Of a DNA stretch of 14,131 nucleotides, positions 7,319 to 14,120 are shown piece after piece; within the stretch, counting starts at the first letter, position 1; each line of letters opens with the position of its first letter. Origin of the DNA: an uncultured Eubacteriales bacterium. Lineage in GTDB: Bacteria > Bacillota > Clostridia > Oscillospirales > Acutalibacteraceae. Position numbers and translations under genes: made by a program. Below the pieces are notes generated by a model. It saw only the letters and a program-made list of their open reading frames with translations. It had not been told where the DNA came from and did not search any database. The stretch is from NCBI GenBank assembly GCA_934643185.1, contig CAKUBN010000057.1, positions 1-14,131 on the forward strand, read 5' to 3'.

Positions 7319-7573
7319 TCATTTCTTCTGCGCCTCGTACTTGCGCTTTGTCGCCATGCCGCCGCGAATATGCCGCTGGGCCTTATTCACGGCCAGCACG
7401 CTGCGCACCTCCTTATAAAGGCCCATATCCACGCTGCGCAGCCGCTCGGCCACGTCCTTATGTACGGTCGATTTGCTCACGCCAAACTGCTTTGCAGCGC
7501 GGCGCACAGTCGCTTTGTTCTCTACGATATACTCCCCCAGCATGGCGGCTCTGTCCTCAACATTCTGCTTCAT
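7319..7573 (-). CDS. spoIIID: Sporulation transcription factor SpoIIID
   Basis: SpoIIID is a small DNA-binding regulator acting in the mother cell of sporulating Firmicutes, switching genes within the sigma-E and sigma-K programmes. The 84-residue protein has the helix-turn-helix (about 21-45) with GVSKSTVHKD (31-40), the family's hallmark, and a basic C-terminal RHIRGGMATKRKY stretch (67-79) that makes extra DNA contacts. I chose ATG 7573 because it matches the family N-terminus and has AAGGGTG 7 nt upstream; an ATG at 7609 would add 12 residues. It faces the Na/Pi gene and lies downstream of nifJ with its own sigma-E-like promoter. Its presence suggests the organism sporulates, or descends from one that does. 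Confidence 0.95.
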   Translation of the reverse strand: MKQNVEDRAAMLGEYIVENKATVRRAAKQFGVSKSTVHKDVAERLRSVDMGLYKEVRSVLAVNKAQRHIRGGMATKRKYEAQKK

Positions 7574-7607
7574 CGTAACACACCCTTGTCTGTGATGCTT
7601 GTGCTGC

Positions 7608-7637
7608 ATTATATGTTGAGCTTTTCCGCAATTATGC
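7608..7637 (-). promoter_or_regulatory. Sigma-E-like promoter of spoIIID
   Basis: On the minus strand GCATAAT (7631-7637), then 15 nt, then CATATAAT (7608-7615). The known Bacillus sigma-E consensus is roughly kmATATT, 14-15 nt, CATACAnT, so each box has one mismatch. The position would give a leader of about 28 nt. spoIIID is a known sigma-E target. CATATAAT also contains TATAAT, so a sigma-A reading is possible, but no TTGACA-like box is 17 nt upstream. Confidence 0.6.
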
Positions 7638-7654
7638 CAGTTTTTAATACAGCA

Positions 7655-7690
7655 AGACCCCCGGCCTACATTGCTGCAAGTCGGGGGTCT
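7655..7690 (-). terminator. Probable terminator of nifJ
   Basis: AGACCCCCG (7655-7663) pairs perfectly with CGGGGGTCT (7682-7690), a 9-bp GC-rich stem with an 18-nt loop. It lies about 65 bases past the nifJ stop and before the spoIIID promoter. The U-tract is poor in both directions (TGCTGTATT on minus, CTCTATTTC on plus), so it may instead be an mRNA 3'-end stabiliser or an incomplete terminator. Confidence 0.55.
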
Positions 7691-7699
7691 CTCTATTTC

Positions 7700-7755
7700 A
7701 GTGACTTACGTCACTTTTGTACCGTTAAGTACAGGGGAAAATTCCTTGCGGAATT
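7700..7755. repeat. Three small palindromes just after nifJ
   Basis: AGTGAC-ttac-GTCACT (7700-7715), TGTAC-cgttaa-GTACA (7718-7733) and AATTCC-ttgc-GGAATT (7740-7755, touching the nifJ stop; a GCAA loop on the minus strand) follow each other within 56 bases, next to the longer GC-rich hairpin. Together they would fold the nifJ mRNA 3' end into a string of stem-loops. The function is unknown. Confidence 0.5.
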
Positions 7756-10700
7756 ATTCCTCCTCAGAAGCCATGTGTGCGAACTTCTCGTACTTCTCTT
7801 CTGCGTACTTCTCAGCCTTCTCGAAGAGCTGCTCAGCTCTCTGCGGGAATGCACGGGTAAGGCTGTTGTAACGAACCTCGCCCATGATGAAGTCACGGTA
7901 GGAAGCAGACGGCTTCTTGCTGTCGAGCTGGAACGGGTTCTCACCGTTGTCAGCACGGCGCGGGTCGAAGCGGAAGGTATGCCAGTAGCCTGCTGCAACT
8001 GCCTTCTTCTCTTCGTTCATGGAAACGCCCATGCCGCCCTTGATGCCGTGGTTGATGCACGGTGCGTAAGCGATAACGATGGACGGGCCATGATAGCTCT
8101 CAGCCTCATGCATAGCCTTCAGGCACTGGTTCATGTCGGCGCCCATAGCGACCTGCGCAACATAAACATAGCCGTAGCTCATCATGATGGAAGCCAGATC
8201 CTTCTTCTTCACAGACTTACCTGCAGCCGCGAACTGTGCAACAGAACCGACCGGGGTAGACTTGGAAGCCTGTCCGCCTGTGTTGGAGTAAACCTCGGTA
8301 TCGAAGACCAGAATGTTGATGTCTTCACCGGAAGCCAGAGCATGGTCAACGCCACCGAAGCCGATGTCGTATGCCCAGCCGTCGCCGCCGAAGATCCACA
8401 TGGACTTCTTAGCGAGATAATCCTTATCCTTCAGAATCTCGGCTGCCTTCTCGGAGGAGGAAGCCTCAAGAGCCGTGATGTAAGCCTCAGCTGCCGGACC
8501 GTTTTCAGCGCGGTCAGCCATGGTCTCAACCCACTTCTCAGCTGCTGCCTTCAGCTCTTCGCTTGTGCCTTCTTCTGCAACAAGCTCATTCGTGAGCTGC
8601 TCCAGACGGCCGCGAATTGCGTTCTGTGCAAGCGTCATGCCAAGGCCGAACTCAGCGTTGTCTTCAAACAGGGAGTTCTGCCATGCCGGGCCGTGACCCT
8701 GCTTGTTGACGGTGTACGGCGTTGCCGGTGCGGAACCGCCCCAGATGGAGGAGCAGCCGGTAGCATTTGCAATGTACATCTTGTCGCCGAACAGCTGGGT
8801 AACGAGCTTAGCGTACGGAGTTTCACCGCAGCCGCCGCATGCGCCGGAGAACTCGAGGAGCGGCTGCTTGAACTGGCTGCCCTTGACCGTGGTGTCCTTG
8901 AACTTAGCAAGAACTTCCGGCTTCGGATCCAGCTTAACGCCGTAATCGAATACTTCCTGACCCGGGCGCTCGTTGTCGATCGGGGACATTGCGAGAGCCT
9001 TGTTGCCCTTCATGCCCGGGCAAACCTGTACGCAAGAGCCGCAGCCCGTGCAGTCCAGGGTGGAGATCGTCATGACAAAGTTCATGCCCGGCATACCGGT
9101 CATGGCCTTGCTCTTTACAGCAGCCGGAGCCGCTGCAAGCTCTGCGTCTGTCATCGGCACCGGACGGATAACCGCGTGCGGGCAAACCATGGAGCAGAAG
9201 TTGCACTGGATGCAGTTTTCCGGGATCCAGGTCGGAACGTCAACTGCAACGCCGCGCTTCTCGTAAGCAGCGGTGCCCTGCGGGGAGGTGCCGTCTGCAT
9301 ACTTTTCAAAGGTGGAAACCGGCAGGTCCTTACCGTGGAAGGTGTTGACCGGGATAACCACGTTGTTTACATAGTCCACGAGCTCCGGACGGTCGCCGGT
9401 TGCAACGTGCTTCACGGAATCGTCCACAGCGTCCTTCCAGGAAGCCGGAACATCGATCTTCACGTAGCCGGTAGCGCCGCGGTCGATAGCGTCATGGTTC
9501 ATCTTAACGATGGCGTCACCCTTCTTGGAGTAGGACTTCGTAGCCGCTTCCTTCATGTAGCGGATCGCGTCCTCTTCCGGGATGATCTTCGCGATGGAGA
9601 AGAATGCAGACTGGAGAACCGTGTTGATTCTGGTGCCCAGGCCGATTTCCTTACCGATCTTGAAGCCGTCGATCGTGTAGAGGTTGATATCGTTATCAGC
9701 GATGTATTTCTTAACCTTGCCCGGGAGCTTCTCGTCGAGCTCTTCCGGAGTCCACTGGCAGTTCAGAAGGAAGCTGCCGCCCTTCTTCAGGTCTTCGACC
9801 ATGTCATAGGTGCCGAGGTAAGCCGGGTTGTGACATGCAACGAAGTCAGCCTGAGAGATGTAGTAGGTGGACTTGATCGGCGTATGACCGAAACGCAGGT
9901 GGGACATCGTCAGACCGCCGGACTTCTTGGAGTCGTAGTCGAAATAGCCCTGTGCGTACATATCGGTGTGGTCGCCGATGATCTTGATGGAGTTCTTGTT
10001 TGCGCCGACGGTACCGTCAGAACCAAGGCCCCAGAACTTGCAGGACTTCGTGCCTGCCGGTGCGGTATCCGGGTGCTCAGTCGCGTCGAGGGACAGGTGC
10101 GTAACATCGTCCACGATGCCGATGGTGAACTTCTTCTTCGCATCGTCGCCCTTTTCCATGTTGCGGTAAACAGCGATGATGTCAGCCGGCTTTGTATCCT
10201 TGGAACCGAGGCCATAACGACCGGTGAGGACCTTAGCGCAGCCGAACTGCGTGCCGTTGATAGCAGCCAGAACGTCGAGGTACAGCGGCTCGCCGATGGA
10301 GCCCGGCTCCTTCGTTCTGTCGAGCACGGAGATCGTCTTAACGGTTTCCGGAAGCACGTCAAGCAGGTACTTAGCAACGAACGGTCTGTACAGGTGGACC
10401 TTAACAAGGCCGACCTTCTCGCCAGCTGCTACGAGGTAATCGATAACTTCTTCGATCGTCTCGCAGACAGAGCCCATAGCAATGATGACCTTCTCCGCAT
10501 CCGGAGCGCCATAGTAGTTGAAGGGCTTATAATCGGTGCCAATCTTCTCGTTGACCTTGTTCATGTAATCGACAACGGTCTCCGGGATGGCATCATAGTA
10601 CTTGTTGCAAGCCTCACGAGCCTGGAAGAAGATATCGCCGTTCTGTGCCTGGCCGCGGAGAACCGGGTGCTCAGGATTCAGAGCGTGTCTTCTGAACTCG

Positions 10701-11302
10701 TTAACTGCGTCCCAGTCGAGCATCTCGCCGAGATCCTTGTAGTCCCATACTTCGATCTTCTGGATCTCATGGGAGGTACGGAAGCCGTCGAAGAAGTGCA
10801 GGAACGGAACCTTGCCGTGGATAGCGGAAAGGTGAGCCACAGCGCCGAGGTCCATAACCTCCTGCGGGCTGTTGGAGCACAGCATTGCATAACCGGTCTG
10901 GCGGCATGCATAGATGTCGGAATGGTCACCGAAGATGTTCAGAGCGTGGGTAGCAACGCAGCGTGCAGAAACATGGATAACGCTCGGCAGCAGCTCGCCG
11001 GCCATCTTGTACATGTTCGGGATCATCAGGAGCAGGCCCTGAGAAGCGGTGTAGGTGGTGGTGAGAGCACCAGCCGCCAGAGAACCGTGAACTGCACCAG
11101 CAGCGCCGGCCTCAGACTGCATCTCCGTTACGCGGACTTCACGGCCGAAAAGATTCTTTCTGCCAGCAGCAGCATACTTATCGGTCTCATCAGCCATAAC
11201 GGAAGACGGCGTGATCGGATAGATCGCAGCAACGTCGGTAAACGCATAAGAAACGTGCGCGGCGGCGTTGTTGCCATCCATGGTCTTCATTTTTCTTGCC
11301 AT
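7754..11302 (-). CDS. nifJ: Pyruvate:ferredoxin (flavodoxin) oxidoreductase
   Basis: This cytosolic enzyme splits pyruvate with CoA into acetyl-CoA, CO2 and reduced ferredoxin, the central step of clostridial fermentation. The 1182 residues form the full one-chain domain set: N-terminal pyruvate-binding domain (YPITPSSVMAD near residue 28, TEMQSEAGAAG), the gamma and CoA-binding parts, a two-cluster ferredoxin domain with CIQCNFCSMVCP (about 695) and CTGCGSCVQVCPG (about 749), and a C-terminal thiamine-diphosphate domain with FGGDGWAYDIG (about 970) and NTGGQASK. Cysteines near 'GACGGCGE' and the C-terminal region supply the proximal cluster. No part is missing. The ATG at 11302 has AAAGGAGG 10 nt upstream. 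The 1182 codons contain no TTA, CTA or TCA at all, the mark of a very highly expressed gene. It has its own promoter, so it is monocistronic. Confidence 0.98.
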   Translation of the reverse strand: MARKMKTMDGNNAAAHVSYAFTDVAAIYPITPSSVMADETDKYAAAGRKNLFGREVRVTEMQSEAGAAGAVHGSLAAGALTTTYTASQGLLLMIPNMYKMAGELLPSVIHVSARCVATHALNIFGDHSDIYACRQTGYAMLCSNSPQEVMDLGAVAHLSAIHGKVPFLHFFDGFRTSHEIQKIEVWDYKDLGEMLDWDAVNEFRRHALNPEHPVLRGQAQNGDIFFQAREACNKYYDAIPETVVDYMNKVNEKIGTDYKPFNYYGAPDAEKVIIAMGSVCETIEEVIDYLVAAGEKVGLVKVHLYRPFVAKYLLDVLPETVKTISVLDRTKEPGSIGEPLYLDVLAAINGTQFGCAKVLTGRYGLGSKDTKPADIIAVYRNMEKGDDAKKKFTIGIVDDVTHLSLDATEHPDTAPAGTKSCKFWGLGSDGTVGANKNSIKIIGDHTDMYAQGYFDYDSKKSGGLTMSHLRFGHTPIKSTYYISQADFVACHNPAYLGTYDMVEDLKKGGSFLLNCQWTPEELDEKLPGKVKKYIADNDINLYTIDGFKIGKEIGLGTRINTVLQSAFFSIAKIIPEEDAIRYMKEAATKSYSKKGDAIVKMNHDAIDRGATGYVKIDVPASWKDAVDDSVKHVATGDRPELVDYVNNVVIPVNTFHGKDLPVSTFEKYADGTSPQGTAAYEKRGVAVDVPTWIPENCIQCNFCSMVCPHAVIRPVPMTDAELAAAPAAVKSKAMTGMPGMNFVMTISTLDCTGCGSCVQVCPGMKGNKALAMSPIDNERPGQEVFDYGVKLDPKPEVLAKFKDTTVKGSQFKQPLLEFSGACGGCGETPYAKLVTQLFGDKMYIANATGCSSIWGGSAPATPYTVNKQGHGPAWQNSLFEDNAEFGLGMTLAQNAIRGRLEQLTNELVAEEGTSEELKAAAEKWVETMADRAENGPAAEAYITALEASSSEKAAEILKDKDYLAKKSMWIFGGDGWAYDIGFGGVDHALASGEDINILVFDTEVYSNTGGQASKSTPVGSVAQFAAAGKSVKKKDLASIMMSYGYVYVAQVAMGADMNQCLKAMHEAESYHGPSIVIAYAPCINHGIKGGMGVSMNEEKKAVAAGYWHTFRFDPRRADNGENPFQLDSKKPSASYRDFIMGEVRYNSLTRAFPQRAEQLFEKAEKYAEEKYEKFAHMASEEE

Positions 11303-11312
11303 TTAACTAATT

Positions 11313-11320
11313 CCTCCTTT
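11313..11320 (-). promoter_or_regulatory. Strong ribosome-binding site of nifJ
   Basis: On the minus strand AAAGGAGG lies 10 nt before the nifJ ATG, an almost complete match to the 16S rRNA tail and in keeping with high expression. Confidence 0.85.
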
Positions 11321-11418
11321 AAGGATTATCAATGGATTTACCTATCGACGCAGTGCCCCGTCCACCGCCCTGCCGTTTGCAGAACTATCCCGTAAGCACC
11401 TGTCGTCGTTCAAAACAA

Positions 11419-11447
11419 ATTTTATCATTTTTTCGCCTATATGTAAA
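11419..11447 (-). promoter_or_regulatory. Sigma-A promoter of nifJ
   Basis: On the minus strand TTTACA (11442-11447) and TAAAAT (11419-11424) are exactly 17 nt apart, each 5/6 to consensus. Transcription would start near 11412, leaving a leader of about 110 nt, long for a simple gene. No known riboswitch was recognised in the leader; only a small CTGC-aaacg-GCAG stem is visible. Confidence 0.75.
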
Positions 11448-11579
11448 GGAAAAAACGAGGTTTTTTTGAAATTTCTTCTGAATTAACAGGGATTTTCGGC
11501 ATTTTTTATTTTTCTTCGCTTCGACTTTCGCCCTTTTCGTCGTTCTCCCTCCGCTTTGTCCGCCTCCCCGCACAAAATA

Positions 11580-11608
11580 TTGACAACCGCGCTTTTTTGC
11601 GGTAAAAT
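11580..11608 (+). promoter_or_regulatory. Consensus sigma-A promoter of the CNNM unit
   Basis: TTGACA (11580-11585, 6/6) and TAAAAT (11603-11608, 5/6) are 17 nt apart. The spacer holds an inverted repeat ACCGC-gctttttt-GCGGT (11586-11603) which could be an operator. Transcription would start near 11615, about 395 nt before the CNNM start codon. Confidence 0.75.
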
Positions 11609-11744
11609 TTTAATAATTATATATCGGTGAGCAGTTAGTTTCGGCTAAACGCCGTGTGACGCTTTTGAAAAGAAAACTCGCTTTTTCATATTGCGTTTTT
11701 CTTTGGCTTTTGCGGAAAAATTTGCCTTTTCTAAAATCTTTTTT

Positions 11745-11932
11745 CTAAAAGGCTGCCGCCTTTTTAGGAAACCCATACGACTGGGTTTCCTACGATCAAA
11801 CAGTCCCCCGGACTGTTTGATCTACCTTCCTAGTCTTAGGTTAGGCAAAAGGTATTTCGAGCTCTGCGGAGCTCGACCAAAGGCGCTGCCTTTGGAATCC
11901 GCAAACTTTTGAAAAAGTTTGATCAAAACTTT
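11745..11932 (+). repeat. Array of seven consecutive hairpins in the CNNM leader
   Basis: Head to tail: CTAAAAGGC/GCCTTTTTAG (11745-11767, one bulged T); TAGGAAACCCA/TGGGTTTCCTA (11765-11792, 11 bp); GATCAAACAGTCC/GGACTGTTTGATC (11794-11822, 13 bp, CCC loop); TACCTT/AAGGTA enclosing CCTA/TAGG (11823-11854); TCGAGCTC/GAGCTCGA (11857-11876, 8 bp, TGCG loop); CCAAAGGC/GCCTTTGG (11877-11895, 8 bp); CAAACTTTT/AAAAGTTTG (11902-11921). The last has a rival pairing, AAAGTTT with AAACTTT (11914-11932). All stems but the first and fourth are perfect. This is either a structured RNA leader or a dispersed palindromic intergenic element; no known class was recognised. An unpaired U-tract follows none of them, so it is not a simple terminator stack. 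Confidence 0.75.
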
Positions 11933-12010
11933 ATTCGTCCGCTTTCACAAAAGCTCGTTAAAGCTCATCACCACTGCTCCCAAACTTTCAGAAAGGATGC
12001 TTTTTTCACT

Positions 12011-13399
12011 ATGAACGACGACCCTTACGGCAATTTACTGCCGGCCTCGTCCGTCTTACCCCTCCCTCTCGCCCTGTTGCTGCTTCTGCTCTTTTTTGTT
12101 CTCGGCGCGCTTTTTGCCATGTGCGAATCCGCCGCGGAAACAGCTAACGAATCCCGCATCAAAAAAGACGCGGAATCCGGCGAGCCGCGTGCCAAAAAGA
12201 TGCTCGAATATCTTGACCGCAGCATCGGCATCGTTTCGCCCCTGCAATCGGGCATGATGCTCATGGGCTTCTTCGCCCTTGCGGTCGCGGTCACAGCCTT
12301 CGCGCCGCGTCTGTATAACGTTTTAAGCGCCGCGGGCTTACTTTCCGCCGTCGCCGCTGTGCTTTCGGCGGTGCTCTGCACGCTTTTGTGCGCAGGCCTC
12401 TACCTCACGGTGGCAGACCTCGCCCCCAAAAAGTTCGTGGCGCACAAGGCCGCACGCGACATGCAGCATACATACAAGCTCTGCACCCTGCTGTGCACGC
12501 TCAGTGCCGTCATGCGCCCGTTCGTGCTCCTGTGCAACCTCATTTCAGACGGTCTCATGCGCCTTTTCGGCAACGACCCCAAAGCGCTTGACGAGACCGT
12601 CACCGAAGAAGAGATTCTGCACATGGTCGGCGAAGGCGAAGAGAAAGGCGTCATTGAAGAGAATGAGCGCGACATGATCACAAACATTCTCGATTTCAAC
12701 GACACCACCGTCACCGAGATCATGACACACCGTACGGACATCTGCGCCATCGATGAGGAGAGCACCATTGCACAAGCCGCCGTACTTGCGGTGGAAAACG
12801 GCTTCTCCCGCCTGCCCGTGTACCGCGAAGACATTGATACCATCGTCGGCATTTGCTATGTCAAGGATTTCCTGCCCTACGTCAATCAGCCCGTGCCAGA
12901 TTTCATTCACTTAAAAGACATGCTGCGCCCGGCGTATTTCATCCCGGAAACGAAAAAGTGCAGCCAGCTCTTTAAAGAGCTCAAGGAGCGCCGCCTGCAG
13001 ATCGCCGTCATCGTCGATGAATACGGCGGCACGGCCGGCCTCATCACGCTCGAAGACCTCATTGAGTCCATCCTCGGCAACATTCAGGATGAATACGACA
13101 ACGAGCAGGAGGAGATCTTCCGCGTCAGCGAAAACGAGTTCACCGTGGACGGCACCACCTCCATCGACGAGATTTCCGACCTCACCGGCACCGAGCTGCC
13201 GGAAGGCGATTACGACACCATTGCCGGCCTTGTCACAGACTTACTCGGCCGCATCCCCAAAGAAAACGAGCACCCCAGCGTAGAAGTCTGCGGGCTCACC
13301 ATTACCGTACTTGAAATTGAAGACCAGCGTCTTTCCCGCCTGCTGATCGTGAAAAATGACCCCCGGAGAACCCCCGAAGAAGAAACACACGAAGACTGA
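12011..13399 (+). CDS. CNNM/CorC-type transporter with CBS domains (hemolysin family)
   Basis: A 462-residue membrane protein of the family linked to Mg2+ (or Na+/Mg2+, Co2+) efflux and resistance. The DUF21/CNNM membrane domain (about 1-190) has helices near 18-38, 82-97, 107-134 and 155-185, with the conserved APKKFVAHKA motif (138-147), though the usual Gly-Glu before the Pro is Ala-Asp-Leu. A linker EEILHMVGEGEEKGVIEENE leads to two CBS domains (about 232-290 and 300-355, with IVDEYGGTAGLITLEDL) that normally bind ATP-Mg, and a C-terminal CorC_HlyC domain (about 370-450). I chose ATG 12011; AGAAAGGA lies 13 nt upstream, rather far. The same frame is open back to 11909 but runs through hairpins and does not match the family. 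It is the first gene of a two-gene unit with a long structured leader. The transported ion is not known. Confidence 0.88.
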   Translation: MNDDPYGNLLPASSVLPLPLALLLLLLFFVLGALFAMCESAAETANESRIKKDAESGEPRAKKMLEYLDRSIGIVSPLQSGMMLMGFFALAVAVTAFAPRLYNVLSAAGLLSAVAAVLSAVLCTLLCAGLYLTVADLAPKKFVAHKAARDMQHTYKLCTLLCTLSAVMRPFVLLCNLISDGLMRLFGNDPKALDETVTEEEILHMVGEGEEKGVIEENERDMITNILDFNDTTVTEIMTHRTDICAIDEESTIAQAAVLAVENGFSRLPVYREDIDTIVGICYVKDFLPYVNQPVPDFIHLKDMLRPAYFIPETKKCSQLFKELKERRLQIAVIVDEYGGTAGLITLEDLIESILGNIQDEYDNEQEEIFRVSENEFTVDGTTSIDEISDLTGTELPEGDYDTIAGLVTDLLGRIPKENEHPSVEVCGLTITVLEIEDQRLSRLLIVKNDPRRTPEEETHED

Positions 13400-13422
13400 T
13401 GTTTTTTGAAAGGAGCGTCCTT

Positions 13423-13980
13423 ATGACATTTTCCGAAGCATTTTACGGTACGTACAAAATCGACAAAAAAGACGGCAAGCCGCACTTAAAGGAGCGTATT
13501 TTCGCCCCGGTGGACGGCTTCTGGAGCGGCGTCATGATCTTTGGCGGCGTGGTCGGTACGATCATTCTGCTCCTGACCTTTGCCGCGCATGTGCAGGTCG
13601 CCCTCGGCACCTTTGCGCATCCGGCAGAAAACGGCGCGCTCACGCCGGACGCACAGTTCACGCTGTGGGGCGTGCTCATTGCGTTCGTCTTTGCGTTTTT
13701 GGTGCTGGCCATCCCGCGTTGGTTCCTCTGCCGCGGCACCATGCAGTTCAGCTTCCTCGGCGCATTCCTCATCCTGCTCGTCACGCAGCTTGTCTCGGCA
13801 TTCAGCCTGAATGATGTTGCACCCGATGTCGGCAATGTGCTGTGGGTCATCGTAACGGGCCTTCTGCTCGTGTTCCTCATCACATGCGCCGTGTGCACCG
13901 TTTCGGCGGGCCTAACCGCGCTCGTGAACTACTTCATCGCGAAGTACCGTATGGCGCACGCAAAGCCTGTCACCACATAA
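13423..13980 (+). CDS. Unrecognised four-helix membrane protein
   Basis: I do not recognise this 185-residue protein. It opens with a soluble, charged stretch (MTFSEAFYGTYKIDKKDGKP) and then RIFAPVDGFWSG, followed by four hydrophobic helices at about 34-55, 80-98, 109-127 and 138-162, and a short basic tail. Loops are short and no enzymatic motif or conserved cysteine pair stands out. The start at ATG 13423 has GAAAGGAG 7 nt upstream; an ATG at 13399 overlaps the CNNM stop but lacks such a site. It begins 23 bases after the CNNM stop, so the two are almost surely co-transcribed, and it may be an accessory or partner of the transporter. Base composition and codon choice look like those of its neighbours, giving no sign of transfer. 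No terminator follows before the right-hand mobile element. Confidence 0.8.
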   Translation: MTFSEAFYGTYKIDKKDGKPHLKERIFAPVDGFWSGVMIFGGVVGTIILLLTFAAHVQVALGTFAHPAENGALTPDAQFTLWGVLIAFVFAFLVLAIPRWFLCRGTMQFSFLGAFLILLVTQLVSAFSLNDVAPDVGNVLWVIVTGLLLVFLITCAVCTVSAGLTALVNYFIAKYRMAHAKPVTT

Positions 13981-14061
13981 ACGCGTGATGACCATAACCT
14001 GACTTTTTCACAGATCGGCGAATATAGAAAACCGTGCTGTCGCCCTAATAGGGGGGTGATA
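13981..14061. other. Gap between the membrane protein and the mobile element
   Basis: Eighty-one bases with no hairpin plus U-tract. A short CCCT-aata-GGGG dyad (14043-14054) borders the inferred element end. The missing terminator could mean the insertion separated it from the gene, but this is a guess. Confidence 0.3.
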
Positions 14062-14063
14062 TG

Positions 14064-14115
14064 ATACCTCTAAAGTAGACAGATTAAATATAAAAATCTG
14101 TTACTTTGGAGGTAT
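14064..14115 (+). promoter_or_regulatory. Hairpin burying the ribosome-binding site of the terminal ORF
   Basis: Positions 14064-14085 pair with 14095-14115 over 21 pairs with one bulged G (14078) and one G-U wobble, leaving a 9-nt A/T loop. The Shine-Dalgarno GGAGG (14108-14112) lies in the 3' arm, paired with CCTC(T). A transcript entering from outside would fold it and stay untranslated, a known way insertion sequences avoid activation by read-through. Confidence 0.8.
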
Positions 14116-14120
14116 TTTTC

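Larger units (their letters stand above)
11303..12010. other. 708-bp divergent intergenic region between nifJ and the CNNM gene
   Basis: From left to right it holds the nifJ leader and ribosome-binding site (11303-11412), the nifJ promoter (11419-11447), an AT-rich stretch with homopyrimidine runs (11450-11575), a plus-strand promoter (11580-11608), an AT-rich leader (11615-11744), seven successive hairpins (11745-11921) and a further 90 nt to the CNNM start. Short open frames here (for example 11691-11912 on plus) run through the palindromes and look non-coding. Confidence 0.7.

Noticed and set aside
7370..11395. A 1341-codon plus-strand open frame as a giant protein gene
   Set aside because: It lies opposite nifJ in codon register, has no domain, no suitable ribosome-binding site, and is explained by the lack of TTA, CTA and TCA codons in nifJ.
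11385..11573. A 62-codon minus-strand frame upstream of nifJ
   Set aside because: It is Lys/Arg-rich low-complexity translation of AT-rich DNA and covers the nifJ promoter.
11691..11912. A 73-codon plus-strand frame in the CNNM leader
   Set aside because: It runs straight through the perfect hairpins, has no ribosome-binding site and no family resemblance, so pairing, not coding, explains the sequence.
11615..12010. Mg2+ (M-box), Mn2+ (yybP-ykoY) or NiCo riboswitch before the CNNM gene
   Set aside because: None of the conserved core sequences of these classes is visible; the stems are separate perfect hairpins with no shared junction.
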